DNA from: Desulfobulbaceae bacterium
GTDB taxonomy: Bacteria > Desulfobacterota > Desulfobulbia > Desulfobulbales > Desulfocapsaceae
Assembly: GCA_024636345.1 (NCBI GenBank)
Contig: JAGXHG010000005.1
Span: 1 to 64,000 of the forward strand
Length of the DNA: 64,000 bases
Direction of reading: 5' to 3'
The notes below the pieces were generated by a model. It did no database searches. It was not told the origin of the DNA and saw only the letters and a list, made by a program, of their open reading frames with translations. The position numbers and the translations under genes were made by a program. Positions 27,228 through 36,858 of this stretch are shown here, piece by piece. Position 1 is the first letter of the stretch. Every line of letters starts with the position of its first letter.

Positions 27228-29129
27228 TTGACGGGTAATAAATTAGCAAGGCCAACCAGTTCAGTCAGGCAAAAGCCGAGAGCATCGGCTGCAGCCTCTG
27301 TGTCTGCACCGGGCGGCGGGAGCATCCAACCGCTGCCTGCTTCGCGGGAGGAATGTGCGGCGCGCGGCTGGGATCAGGTGGATGTGGTGCTGGTCAGCGG
27401 TGATGCCTATATCGATCACCCCTCCTTTGGCATCGCCCTGATCGGCAGGCTGCTGGAGAGCCATGGCTACCGGGTGGCCATCCTGGCGCAGCCCCGGTAT
27501 GACCGGCTCGATGACTTTCTCCAGTTCGGCCCGCCCCGTCTTTTCTGGGGGATCAGCGGCGGCAATCTGGACTCCATTGTCGCCAATTATTCCGGCAACG
27601 GCAAGGTGCGCACCGAGGATGCCTATTCGCCGGGCGGCAATCCATGGCGTGACGGCGAGAAGGGCAGGACCAACCGGCGCCGGCCTGATCGCGCCAGCCT
27701 CATATATGCCAATCTGGCTCGCGCCGCCTGCAAGGGTGTGCCCATTATCCTGGGCGGGGTCGAAGCCTCGCTGCGTCGCTTTGTTCATTATGATTATCAG
27801 CAGGGGAAATTGCGCGCCTCACTGCTGACCGACGCCAAGGGTGATCTGCTCATTTACGGCATGGGTGAGCGGGCGGTGGTTGAGGCCGCTGACCGTCTGG
27901 CTGCAGGCAAGGGACTCGACGGGATTGCGGGCAGCTGCGAGCGTTTGACCGAAGCGGAATTCCAGTCACGTTTTCCTGATCTTCCCGCAAATCTTTCACC
28001 GACAGGCAATGAGTCCTGCGCTCTCCTGCCGTCCTGGGAGGCAATACAGCAGGACAAACGGCTGTTCATGGAGGCGGAGCAGATGGTCGACATTCATGCC
28101 CGCGGCTGCCTGCCGAACCTGCTGGTTCAGCGCCAGCAGAGCGCCTGGCTCATTCAGCATCCGGCGGCCTTGCCGCTGACCACCGCCGAGCTGGATCAGA
28201 TGTATGAGTTGCCCTACAGCCGGAAACCCCATCCGGCCACCCCGGATATCCCAGCCTACCGCATGATCTGCCATTCCCTGACCATTGTCCGCGGCTGTTC
28301 CGGCAACTGCTCGTTCTGCGCCATCACCCGTCATCAGGGGCCGATCATCAGCAGCCGCAGCCCGGCATCAATCCTGCGCGAGGCCGGGATCGTCAGCGCC
28401 ATGGACAACTTTACCGGCGTCATCAGCGATCTGGGCGGCCCCACCGCCAATCTTTATCGGACCAGTTGCAAGGTTGGTTCCTGCCGCAAGCACGATTGCC
28501 TCTACCCGAAGATCTGTCCTAATCTGCAGGTGGATGAAGAGACTTTCCTGAACCTGCTGCACGATATCTCGAAGACAGCAGGCGTCAATCATGTCTTTAT
28601 CTCTTCCGGCCTGCGCATGGAATTGCTGCTCAAGACGCCCCGTCTGTTGCAGGAGATTATTCGCAGTCACACCCCAGGGGCTATGAAAATCGCCCCGGAG
28701 CATACGGAAGGGGAGGTGCTGACCCTTATGCACAAGGAATCACATCAGCAGTTGATTGATTTCCTGCACCAGTGTCGTCAGGTGGCGGCAGGGATTGGTA
28801 AAAAGATCATCTTTACCCCCTATTTGATTTCCTCCCATCCCGGCTGTACCGCCAGGGATACCGAGGCCATGACCAGAAAACTGCGCGCCCTTGATCTGCC
28901 GGTCAAGCAGTTTCAGGATTTCACCCCGACCCCGGGCACCCTGTCCACTGCCATGTATGTCACCGGCCTGCATCGGGATACCAATAAGCCTATTCCGGTT
29001 GCCCGCAACCAGTCGGAGCGAAAAGAGCAGCGTGGCCTGCTGGAAAGACAGATGCAGGGAGTTGGTCAGCGCGGGAAACAGACGGCAACGACCAGAAAGG
29101 ATTCACTGCCGAGAAGAAGTAAAAAATAG
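27228..29129 (+). CDS. YgiQ-family radical SAM protein
   Basis: A 633-residue radical SAM protein of the YgiQ family. The start is TTG at 27228, with AGGAG five bases upstream. The N-terminal B12-binding-like region contains VVLVSGDAYIDHPSFGIALIGRLLE. The radical SAM cluster motif is RGCSGNCSFCAITRHQG (C-X3-C-X2-C). A second Cys group, CKVGSCRKHDCLYPKICPN, follows. The C-terminal 50 residues are basic and low complexity. The reaction of this widespread family is unknown to me. It appears monocistronic. Confidence 0.88.
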   Translation: MTGNKLARPTSSVRQKPRASAAASVSAPGGGSIQPLPASREECAARGWDQVDVVLVSGDAYIDHPSFGIALIGRLLESHGYRVAILAQPRYDRLDDFLQFGPPRLFWGISGGNLDSIVANYSGNGKVRTEDAYSPGGNPWRDGEKGRTNRRRPDRASLIYANLARAACKGVPIILGGVEASLRRFVHYDYQQGKLRASLLTDAKGDLLIYGMGERAVVEAADRLAAGKGLDGIAGSCERLTEAEFQSRFPDLPANLSPTGNESCALLPSWEAIQQDKRLFMEAEQMVDIHARGCLPNLLVQRQQSAWLIQHPAALPLTTAELDQMYELPYSRKPHPATPDIPAYRMICHSLTIVRGCSGNCSFCAITRHQGPIISSRSPASILREAGIVSAMDNFTGVISDLGGPTANLYRTSCKVGSCRKHDCLYPKICPNLQVDEETFLNLLHDISKTAGVNHVFISSGLRMELLLKTPRLLQEIIRSHTPGAMKIAPEHTEGEVLTLMHKESHQQLIDFLHQCRQVAAGIGKKIIFTPYLISSHPGCTARDTEAMTRKLRALDLPVKQFQDFTPTPGTLSTAMYVTGLHRDTNKPIPVARNQSERKEQRGLLERQMQGVGQRGKQTATTRKDSLPRRSKK

Positions 29130-29242
29130 GAATGATTATCTTTATCTCTTTACAGGGGGATAAAAATGAACCATAATATGGAACATATCTTGAAGGTGAC
29201 GGAGTATCTAAATTCGTAAATTCCCAGTATGGAGGGGTAATC

Positions 29243-29686
29243 ATGTGCCAGGAAGTAAATAGAGATTGCAGTTGTGGAAAGGAAAAAGTCTCCTTTCATC
29301 TGCGTGATAATATCATGAGCCAGGAGGTTATTGATCGCCTGTTCTGCCCGTCTTGTTCAGGGACGGTTGCCCTTGAGAACGAGAGTATGGTTGAGGATAA
29401 CGGATGGGTTATTGAATATGATATGGATCTGGCCCGCATGTATGCCATTGCCAAATTAGGTGTGGAGCCGGATCAGGTGCAGCCTGGCTTTGTCTTTGAT
29501 GAGGGATATGTCACCTGGCGTGAGATGTATCCAGGTGAGAGCAGGGATATTGCCGATGAGCGGGCACGAATTATCTCCATGAAGGAGAAAAATCCTCAGG
29601 AGTATTTGACTACCATCAATGCATGGGCAGTTGAACGGATTGCTCGGTTGAAAGCAGAGGGGTGGCGGAAAGCGAAACGCGCGTAA
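29243..29686 (+). CDS. Hypothetical protein with N-terminal Cys motifs
   Basis: A 147-residue soluble protein. The N-terminal part has CSCGK and, about 25 residues on, CPSC, which together could bind a metal as a zinc ribbon. The rest is acidic and helical with YDMDLARMYAIAKLG. GGAGGGG precedes the ATG. It has no recognised family and no obvious link to the radical SAM gene upstream or the convergent dacA-type gene. Confidence 0.65.
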   Translation: MCQEVNRDCSCGKEKVSFHLRDNIMSQEVIDRLFCPSCSGTVALENESMVEDNGWVIEYDMDLARMYAIAKLGVEPDQVQPGFVFDEGYVTWREMYPGESRDIADERARIISMKEKNPQEYLTTINAWAVERIARLKAEGWRKAKRA

Positions 29687-29703
29687 GAACGGTTTCCCTG
29701 ATT

Positions 29704-30819
29704 TTATTGTTGCTGGCTGACCACGGGGAGGCTGGCAACAACCTTTCTCTTTCCTTGCTTCTCAATGGTGCCGGCGACCGTTGATGTCTGTTGTGAAAAA
29801 CCGTACTCTACCAGTGCCTTGAGATCCGCCCACATGGTTCTGCTGCCCATGATCGCGACGATGATCTCACTGGATCCTCTCTTGAATTTCCCTACATAGG
29901 TCTGTCCGGCGGCATTGGTAAAACCGGTTTTGCCGCCTTGCGCACCTTCTATCTGCCACAGGGCCTTGTTGTGATTGCGGAGCAGTTTTCCCTCTGCGGT
30001 ATGGGCCTTGACCTGTTTCATCCTCTGCGAGAATTCTTTATCCTGCATGACGTGCCTGAAGATAGTGGCCAAGTCTCTGGCGGTGCTGCTTTGTCCTTCA
30101 GCGGTCAAGCCATTGGCGGTCTTGCAGACTGTTTTTTGGGCGCCCCAGAGTTTGGCTCGCAGGGTCATCATTCGGGCAAAGGATTTCTCTGAACCGGCAA
30201 TTTTTTCGGCCAGGGCAACGCTGGCATCATTGGCCGAAGAGAGCAGGACGGCATTGATAAGGTCATCGGCCTTGTACCGCTTCTTTCTTTCAAGATAGAC
30301 CTTGGAGCTTGGTTGTTCGGCGGCCTTGGAGCTGACCGAGACAGAGTCGTTGGAGTCAAGGGACTTGATGGCAATCATACCGGTCAGGATCTTGATGGTG
30401 CTGGCTGGCTGGCGGGGGGTGTCAGGAGACACTGCAAAAATGGTCTGACCGTTGGCTGCATCCATGATGATGGCGCTTTTGGCTGAGATCTTCTTCTGGA
30501 GTTTCTTGTTGCCCTGAGAATAATACTGGGTCGTTTTGACCTCGGTGTCAGCTACTGCCTGTGCCGTAAGAGCAGCTTCAGGCCTGACCGTACGGATGTT
30601 TTTTTTATATGGAGAGATGTCCTTGTAGTTTCCGAGGACCTTTATTTCCTGGGGGATATCTTTATTGATGGTACTCTTTGTCTGGTTCGAAGTCACTGAT
30701 CGTTTGGCCTTGTCCTGCAGCACAGGAACGGCCATTGTCGGTGTGGCCGATAGTCCGATAAAAAAACAACAGAGTAATAGGCAGGTCAATGGCAAAGAGA
30801 GGATCGGTAATTTTATCAT
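29704..30819 (-). CDS. D-alanyl-D-alanine carboxypeptidase (PBP5/6 family)
   Basis: A 371-residue S11-family serine peptidase from ATG 30819 (a TTG at 30828 is also open). It has an N-terminal signal peptide, then a linker of about 85 residues rich in Lys/Thr. The catalytic motifs are in order: STIK (SxxK) in QPASTIKILTG, SAN (SxN) in LSSANDASVALAE, and KTG in GGKTGFTNAAGQ. The usual C-terminal amphipathic anchor region is short or missing, so membrane attachment is uncertain. It trims peptidoglycan pentapeptides in the periplasm. Confidence 0.88.
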   Translation of the reverse strand: MIKLPILSLPLTCLLLCCFFIGLSATPTMAVPVLQDKAKRSVTSNQTKSTINKDIPQEIKVLGNYKDISPYKKNIRTVRPEAALTAQAVADTEVKTTQYYSQGNKKLQKKISAKSAIIMDAANGQTIFAVSPDTPRQPASTIKILTGMIAIKSLDSNDSVSVSSKAAEQPSSKVYLERKKRYKADDLINAVLLSSANDASVALAEKIAGSEKSFARMMTLRAKLWGAQKTVCKTANGLTAEGQSSTARDLATIFRHVMQDKEFSQRMKQVKAHTAEGKLLRNHNKALWQIEGAQGGKTGFTNAAGQTYVGKFKRGSSEIIVAIMGSRTMWADLKALVEYGFSQQTSTVAGTIEKQGKRKVVASLPVVSQQQ

Positions 30820-31103
30820 AGGGGCCAAGTGTGTTCAGATGGACAGGAAGTGGTGTAAGAAATTATAAATCTTAACTATTTTTATATAACAGGCTGTTGC
30901 TTGTCAAGAAATTAAAGCATTTTTTTTTTAAGAAACAAAAATAAGCGTTTCGAGCTTGGTTCACTGTTTCTTCTTAATTGACCGAAAAGTTTGTTTTAGG
31001 TAAGATCGGATACGATTATACCAGTAACTGGCGGTCCACATCTCTTCCCACTATCTCCATGATTGTCAGGTTCACAATAACACAATATGAAAAGGGGCGT
31101 TCC

Positions 31104-32807
31104 GTGCCGGATGACACCAGTGTGCATATGACCTTGAATGATATTATCGATGCAAGTCAGAAAAAATTTGCTGACTTGCCGGCGGTAGGAATGGCCCTTG
31201 AAACTCCTCTGAGCTATCAGGTTTTTTATGAGCGGATTATTGCTCTGGCTTTACGCTTGTCGAGGGAAGGGATCAAAAAAGGTGATCATATTGCCATCTT
31301 GGCGGAAAATTCTCAGAACTGGGGTGCTGCCTATTTTGCCATTGTCCGTCTGGGAGCTGTCGCCGTTCCCATCTTGCCTGATCTGCCGGAGGCGGATGTC
31401 CATCATATCCTCACAGAGATGCGGGTACCGGTTCTTTTTGTCACCGAGCGGCAGATAGAAAAAATATATGAGTTAAATCAGAAGAGCCTGAAGCGGATTG
31501 TTATGCTCGATGACTCTGCTGCCAGTCTCGACTTTCTTGCTGTGGAGACCTTCTCGGGCTATCTGGCAGGTGCTCTGGAAATGCGGGAAGAGGCTGTAGC
31601 AAAAGGGAATATCGTCTTTGATAAGGTGCTTGAAGATGATCTGGCGTCTATCCTCTATACCTCAGGGACCTCAGGATATTCCAAGGCAGTCATGCTCAGT
31701 CATAAGAATCTGGCCGCTAATGCCAGGTCCGCTTCTGCCATGATTGATGTCGAGCCGGGAGCTGTTTTTCTTTCCATTCTTCCCATGTCACACACCTATG
31801 AGTTTACAGTAGGATTTATCCTGCCCCTGTTGCGGGGTGCCAGAATTGCTTATGCAGGTAAGACACCGACGCCGGCCGTCCTGCAGAGAATCTGCAGTCA
31901 GGAAAAGCCGTATGCCATATTCGCTGTGCCTCTGGTGCTTGAAAAAATTTATAAAAAACGGGTACTCCCAAAGATCAGCAAGAGTTTCGCCTTGTCCCTC
32001 ATTTGTAAGTTCGGGGCGGGGAAAAAATTTGTCCATAAACGTGTCGGGGCAAAGTTGCTGGAGTTCTTCGGCGGAAATCTGCAACTGATGGGGATAGGTG
32101 GGGCGGCCCTCAACCCGGAGGTTGAACAGTTTTTGTATGATGCGGGTTTCCCTTACCTTATCGGCTATGGTTTGACTGAGTGTGCGCCTCTGCTGGCAGG
32201 TGGGCCGCCAGGCGATAAAACTATTGCTGTCGGTTCAACCGGCAAGCCTGTTCCCGGAGTTAAGGTGAAAATTGTCAACCCTGATCCCCAGACTGGTATC
32301 GGCGAGATTTATGGCTGTGGCCCGAATGTGATGCAGGGCTACTATAATGATCCGGACGCCACCGCTGAAGCTATCACCGAAGATGGCTGGTTGGCCACCG
32401 GGGACCTAGGGTACATTGATGATCTGGGTAATTTGCATGTCCGGGGTCGATCCAAGAATGTTATTGTCATGTCCAATGGTGAAAATGTCTATCCCGAGGC
32501 CATTGAACATAAGATGAATGTGCGTCCCTGGGTTGTGGATTCGCTGGTGGTTGAAAACAATAACCGCCTGGAGGCCTGGGTCTATCCTGATTATGAGTAT
32601 GTCGATGCGGCAACTACAGATCAGTCACGGCTTCAGCGCCATGAGTACATAGAAGGGCTGCTGGTGGAGATGCGTACGGAGATAAATGAACAGGTGTCGC
32701 CGGCTGCGCGATTGACCAGGATTCTTGAGCGCCGGGAACCCTTTGTCAAGACAGCAACCCATAAGATTAAACGGTATCTTTATGCTGATGGAAACATGAT
32801 CTTGTGA
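31104..32807 (+). CDS. Long-chain acyl-CoA synthetase (AMP-binding)
   Basis: A 567-residue acid:CoA ligase. The GTG at 31104 is preferred because AAAAGGGG precedes it by seven bases; the frame is open from TTG 30978. The P-loop SILYTSGTSGYSKAVMLSHK, the adenylate motif IGYGLTECAPL and the hinge/lid region TGDLGYIDDLGNLHVRGRSKN are clear. A C-terminal Lys in TATHKIKRY is the likely adenylation residue. The next gene is a FadL-type porin, so the pair probably takes up and activates fatty acids or similar hydrophobic acids. Confidence 0.88.
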   Translation: MPDDTSVHMTLNDIIDASQKKFADLPAVGMALETPLSYQVFYERIIALALRLSREGIKKGDHIAILAENSQNWGAAYFAIVRLGAVAVPILPDLPEADVHHILTEMRVPVLFVTERQIEKIYELNQKSLKRIVMLDDSAASLDFLAVETFSGYLAGALEMREEAVAKGNIVFDKVLEDDLASILYTSGTSGYSKAVMLSHKNLAANARSASAMIDVEPGAVFLSILPMSHTYEFTVGFILPLLRGARIAYAGKTPTPAVLQRICSQEKPYAIFAVPLVLEKIYKKRVLPKISKSFALSLICKFGAGKKFVHKRVGAKLLEFFGGNLQLMGIGGAALNPEVEQFLYDAGFPYLIGYGLTECAPLLAGGPPGDKTIAVGSTGKPVPGVKVKIVNPDPQTGIGEIYGCGPNVMQGYYNDPDATAEAITEDGWLATGDLGYIDDLGNLHVRGRSKNVIVMSNGENVYPEAIEHKMNVRPWVVDSLVVENNNRLEAWVYPDYEYVDAATTDQSRLQRHEYIEGLLVEMRTEINEQVSPAARLTRILERREPFVKTATHKIKRYLYADGNMIL

Positions 32808-32892
32808 GACCATGGCTTCTGCAAGGTGTGTATCTATTGGTCAACCGGATGCTCTGGTTGATTGGAAAGAAAAATCTCATTGAGGAGTAGAA

Positions 32893-34128
32893 ATGAAGAA
32901 GATAATCTCTGTGGTTTCCCTGGCAGCTCTTTTGACTGGTGGGTCAGCCTGGGCTTCCGGCTACCGGATTCCCGAGCAGTCGGTGGATTCAACAGCAAAG
33001 GCAGGAGCTAATATCGCCTCAGCCGATGGTGCTGATGCCAGTTATTTCAATCCGGCCAATATGTCCTGGAGCAGTGCTGATACATGGCAGGTTGAGGGTG
33101 ATCTTACCTATATCCATCTGACATCGGTAAGCTATACCGATGATCGATCGGTAGCCATGAATGGTGAGTCCGAGAAAGAGAACTTCCTGTTGCCAACGGT
33201 GTTCATGGTTTCCCCTGAGTATAATAACTTCAGGGTTGGTTTTTCCGTAACCGCCCCCTATGGTCTGTCCAAGCGCTGGCAACAGCCCTTCCCTCGAACC
33301 TTTTCCGAAGAATACAGCCTCAAGGTTTTTGATATCAACCCCACGATTTCTTATAAACTTTGTGACTATTTCTCCATTGCCGCAGGTCCGCGCATACTTT
33401 ACAGTTCTGCGAAAGTGAGCAGCAATGGTGTTGTCTCTCGTGCGATGGGCTATACTGCGACCCGTTTTATGGAAGGAGACACCACTGAGTTGGGTTGGAA
33501 CGCCGCTCTTTCCGCCCGGCCGATGAAGAACATGACCCTGGCGGTGACCTATCGTTCCGAGGTGGATCTTGATCTCGAAGGTGACGCCCTTCTTGGCTCC
33601 AATACCCAGGCTGCTCCCGTAGCCACAGGTGGCAGTGTCAGCATTCCGGCTCCAGCGGTTTTGAGTCTCTCCGCGGCCTATACCTTTGATAAGTTGACCG
33701 TTGACCTGACCTGGGATCGTACCTATTGGTCAGACTATGAGAATATCATCTTTCAATATGATACTACCCTGCGCAATCCGGTATTAATCGGCGCCTTTGG
33801 TGCTCCCATTGTCAAAAACTGGGATGACAGCGATACCTACCGCCTGGGGCTTTCCTATGACCTCAATGAGACCTGGACCCTGATGGCGGGGTTTGCCTAT
33901 GACCAAACTCCTGTGCCTGACGCCACTTTGGGCTTTGAGCTCCCTGACTCCGACGCCTACCTCTATTCCGTGGGCGCACGCTACCGGGTGAGTGAACAGG
34001 TGGAGCTTGGTGCCGGCTATCTCTATGATTATAAAAAGAGCCGCTCGGTCACCAATGCCATCGTGGACGGTACTTTTACCGATTCTGCCGCCCATCTTCT
34101 GACTGTAGGGCTTACCTATACCTTCTAA
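32893..34128 (+). CDS. FadL-family outer-membrane transport protein
   Basis: A 411-residue beta-barrel with a signal peptide ending ASAWA-SG near residue 22. The start of the mature chain, SGYRIPEQSVDSTAKAGANIASADGADASYFNPANMSW, is the typical OmpP1/FadL/TodX hatch domain. The chain ends with an aromatic-terminated strand (GLTYTF). GAGGAG precedes the ATG. It transports long-chain fatty acids or hydrocarbons across the outer membrane. Cotranscription with the upstream acyl-CoA ligase is likely, and a strong terminator follows. Confidence 0.9.
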   Translation: MKKIISVVSLAALLTGGSAWASGYRIPEQSVDSTAKAGANIASADGADASYFNPANMSWSSADTWQVEGDLTYIHLTSVSYTDDRSVAMNGESEKENFLLPTVFMVSPEYNNFRVGFSVTAPYGLSKRWQQPFPRTFSEEYSLKVFDINPTISYKLCDYFSIAAGPRILYSSAKVSSNGVVSRAMGYTATRFMEGDTTELGWNAALSARPMKNMTLAVTYRSEVDLDLEGDALLGSNTQAAPVATGGSVSIPAPAVLSLSAAYTFDKLTVDLTWDRTYWSDYENIIFQYDTTLRNPVLIGAFGAPIVKNWDDSDTYRLGLSYDLNETWTLMAGFAYDQTPVPDATLGFELPDSDAYLYSVGARYRVSEQVELGAGYLYDYKKSRSVTNAIVDGTFTDSAAHLLTVGLTYTF

Positions 34129-34144
34129 TTCTAAGTTGCCTTCA

Positions 34145-34220
34145 TCAGCGTTCAGCTTCCTGGCAGAGCAATTGTCTGACTGGAAGCTGAACGCTGAACA
34201 CTTTCTTGTTTTTTTTCTTT
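34145..34220 (+). terminator. Intrinsic terminator after the FadL gene
   Basis: TCAGCGTTCAGCTTCC (34145-34160) and GGAAGCTGAACGCTGA (34182-34197) form a perfect 16-bp stem with a 21-base loop. A T-rich tract (34205-34220) follows on the plus strand. It also insulates the umuDC genes that start 30 bases later. Confidence 0.8.
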
Positions 34221-34251
34221 CCACTTGCGGTCTTGGTACTATGGTTGCCCC

Positions 34252-34689
34252 ATGAAAACAGATTCTTCGATCGCGGCCATATATGGTCTTGAGCAAAAGA
34301 GCAAAGTGGTCCGTCCGCTCTTCTCCTGCGGAGTCTCTGCCGGTTTTCCTTCGCCTGCCGACGATCATATTGACCGGAAACTGGATCTGAACGAGCTGCT
34401 GATTCAAAACCCGGCGGCCACCTTTTTTGTGAGGGTGGCCGGCGATTCCATGACCGACGCCGGTATTAATCATGACGATATTCTGGTTGTAGACAGATCC
34501 TTGCAGGCTGGCCACGGTAAGATCGTCATTGCCATCATCCATGGTGAGTTGACCGTAAAACGGCTGATGGGCAGGGATTCTTCCTGGCAGCTGGTGGCGG
34601 CCAATGCTGCTTATCCTGCGGTGAAGATCAGTGAAGAGGCCGGGTGCGAGGTGTGGGGAGTGGTCACCAGTGTCATTCATCAATTTTAA
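34252..34689 (+). CDS. umuD: UmuD-like SOS mutagenesis protease
   Basis: A 145-residue S24 peptidase from ATG 34252. The self-cleavage region SAGFPSPADDHIDRKLDLNELL is nearly that of E. coli UmuD, with Ala-Gly in place of Cys-Gly. The catalytic Ser is in GDSMTDAGI and the Lys in GELTVKRL. After cleavage UmuD' assembles with UmuC as DNA polymerase V. umuC follows after seven bases. A LexA site was sought upstream but none is convincing. Confidence 0.93.
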   Translation: MKTDSSIAAIYGLEQKSKVVRPLFSCGVSAGFPSPADDHIDRKLDLNELLIQNPAATFFVRVAGDSMTDAGINHDDILVVDRSLQAGHGKIVIAIIHGELTVKRLMGRDSSWQLVAANAAYPAVKISEEAGCEVWGVVTSVIHQF

Positions 34690-34696
34690 TGGTGTT

Positions 34697-35974
34697 ATGA
34701 AAAAAGTCTTTGCCCTGGTTGATTGCAACAACTTCTATGTCTCCTGCGAGCGCTTGTTTCGTCCTGCGCTCAACGGCCAGCCGGTGGTTGTGCTTTCCAA
34801 TAATGACGGCTGCGTGATTGCCCGCTCCAATGAGGCCAAGGCGCTGGGGATTCCCATGGGCGAGCCTTATTTCAAGATCAAGGCCTTTGCCCGCAGGCAG
34901 AATATCCATGTCTTTTCCTCCAATTATGCCTTGTATGGAGACCTTTCCGCCAGGGTGATGGATGTTCTGCATCAGATGGAGGCGGAGATGGAGGTTTATT
35001 CCATTGATGAGGCCTTCTTGTCCCTGCCGGTCACCAGGAACTGGAGCCGGATCAGTTATGCCGCAGAGCTCAGGGAGCGAATCAGGAAATATGTGGGGAT
35101 TCCTGTATCCATTGGTATTGGGTCCACCAAAACTCTGGCCAAGATTGCCGGTCGTCTCGCCAAAAAAGAAGGCCGCTATCAGGGTGTCTTTGATCTGGCT
35201 GACAGCAGTCAGATAGATGATGTCCTCCGGCAGACAGAGGTCAATGATGTCTGGGGGATTGGTAAGCGCTTTACGGAAAAACTTAACAGGCAGGGGATCC
35301 ATAACGCCCTTGAACTGAAAAAGGCCAATGAGGCATGGATTCGCAAGCATCTGACGGTGGTTGGGGCACGGATTGTCATGGAGCTGAATGGTATCTCTTG
35401 CCTGCCCCTGGAAAAAGCTCCAGCCGCCAAAAAATCCATCGTCACCTCTCGATCTTTTGGCCAACCGGTAACTACATTGAGTGATCTCAGAGAGGCGGTC
35501 ATCAGCTTTTCCTCCAGGGCGGCGGTAAAGCTGAGGGAACAGAACCTTGAGGCTGGCGCGCTGCATCTTTTTTTGGCCACTAATCGTTTTGGTGATCAGG
35601 CAGTCTCGTATTTTAATGGCCAAACCGTGCCTTTGCCCCACCCGACGTCAGACACCTCAATGTTGATAACCACGGCCTTGCGCTGTCTTCAGTCCCTTTA
35701 TAAAGCGGGATATAGATATCAGAAGGCAGGGGTCCTCCTGTCAGCTCTGTCCCCTCAGGGATATAAGCAGCAGAGCCTTTTTGCCCCGACGACCGAGGAA
35801 AATAAACCGCTGATGACGGCGCTCGACAGGATCAATGATAAGTGGGGACAGGATACCATTCGATATGGGTTGACCGGAGCCCACAAATTATGGGGGATGC
35901 GGCAGTCGTACAGATCGCCGGCCTATACAAGCAGTTGGCAGGAGCTGCCGTTGGTCAAGGCATCTCTGGTATAA
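34697..35974 (+). CDS. umuC: DNA polymerase V catalytic subunit UmuC
   Basis: A 425-residue Y-family translesion polymerase (E. coli 422). It starts MKKVFALVDCNNFYVSCERLF at ATG 34697; an upstream in-frame start at 34631 would overlap umuD and is not family-like. Catalytic acids are in VDCNN (residues 9-13) and in YSIDEAFL. The helix-hairpin-helix region follows (VNDVWGIGKRFTEKLNRQGI), then the C-terminal little-finger domain. It copies damaged DNA together with UmuD'. Confidence 0.95.
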   Translation: MKKVFALVDCNNFYVSCERLFRPALNGQPVVVLSNNDGCVIARSNEAKALGIPMGEPYFKIKAFARRQNIHVFSSNYALYGDLSARVMDVLHQMEAEMEVYSIDEAFLSLPVTRNWSRISYAAELRERIRKYVGIPVSIGIGSTKTLAKIAGRLAKKEGRYQGVFDLADSSQIDDVLRQTEVNDVWGIGKRFTEKLNRQGIHNALELKKANEAWIRKHLTVVGARIVMELNGISCLPLEKAPAAKKSIVTSRSFGQPVTTLSDLREAVISFSSRAAVKLREQNLEAGALHLFLATNRFGDQAVSYFNGQTVPLPHPTSDTSMLITTALRCLQSLYKAGYRYQKAGVLLSALSPQGYKQQSLFAPTTEENKPLMTALDRINDKWGQDTIRYGLTGAHKLWGMRQSYRSPAYTSSWQELPLVKASLV

Positions 35975-36012
35975 GTTACAAGACGTTTGCCATTATCAAC
36001 AGGGAGGAGAAC

Positions 36013-36633
36013 ATGAAATCCTTTGAAGAGGTTGTTCAATTCCATGGCCACGTCTGTCCGGGGCTGGCCTTTGGCTTCCGGGTGGCGCAAGCGGCTCTTG
36101 ATGCCATGGGTGCACGTTCCAGGGATGAAGAACTGGTGGCGGTGGTGGAAAATTGTTCCTGTGCTGTTGATGCCATTCAGGTAGTGAGTGGTTGTACCTT
36201 TGGAAAAGGAAACCTGGTGGTCAGGGATTATGGGAAACAGGTCTATACCTTTCTCAAACGACCGGAAGAGGAAGGGGTGCGAATCAGTGTCACCTGGATT
36301 GCCCCGCCGGAAGATGAGGAGATGACCGCCTGTAGGCAGCGTTTTTCCCGGGGCGATCGGTCAACCGAGGTCATGCGGGCGATCAAGGCGCATAAGGGCA
36401 GGAAGATTCAGGCAATTCTCCAGGCTGATACGGAGGCTCTTTTTGAGATCCGAAGAGTCAATGAACAACTGCCGGAGCAGGCCCGTGTCTATCCCAGTAT
36501 TCGTTGTGCCAGGTGTGGGGAGAAGGTGATGGCACCCAGGGTTACGATCGTTGACAAACGATCCCTCTGTCTCCCATGTGTTGAGATCGAAAGAGGGAAC
36601 CGGGAATCTTGCAAAGGAAAGAGTATGTCGTGA
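36013..36633 (+). CDS. FmdE-family protein with C-terminal zinc ribbon
   Basis: A 206-residue protein from ATG 36013 with AGGGAGGAGA upstream; the frame is open further up inside umuC. The N-terminal two thirds is the FmdE fold with FHGHVCPGLAFGFRVAQAAL and the Cys cluster ENCSCAVDAIQVVSGCTFGKGNL. The C-terminus holds CARCGEKV and CLPC, a treble-clef or zinc ribbon. FmdE copurifies with formylmethanofuran dehydrogenase in methanogens. In bacteria these orphan copies have no settled role, though a link to molybdenum or tungsten enzymes is often supposed. Confidence 0.85.
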   Translation: MKSFEEVVQFHGHVCPGLAFGFRVAQAALDAMGARSRDEELVAVVENCSCAVDAIQVVSGCTFGKGNLVVRDYGKQVYTFLKRPEEEGVRISVTWIAPPEDEEMTACRQRFSRGDRSTEVMRAIKAHKGRKIQAILQADTEALFEIRRVNEQLPEQARVYPSIRCARCGEKVMAPRVTIVDKRSLCLPCVEIERGNRESCKGKSMS

Positions 36634-36858
36634 TAGTTGTAAGCGCCTCATCTCAGTCAGTGGTCTATTTGTTTGGCCCTTGAGTTAAATGGCTTGTGAG
36701 GTAAAGGTAATTTTTAAAAAGTTATGTCGGGTGGTTGAGTTGTCTGCATAAACCCCCATGTTAAAATTTTATTTTTGCTCGTGCACTCCGGATATAAGGA
36801 GGAGGTGTGGCGCCAAAAGTAAAAGGTAACTTTAAATTCATGGAAGAGGAGGTCGGTA

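Noticed and set aside
34673..35641. Minus-strand open frame of 322 codons opposite umuC
   Set aside because: Antisense shadow of umuC with no ribosome site and no recognisable domain.
36634..36858. Riboswitch upstream of nhaD
   Set aside because: The gap is long enough, but I could not fit any known riboswitch core to it.
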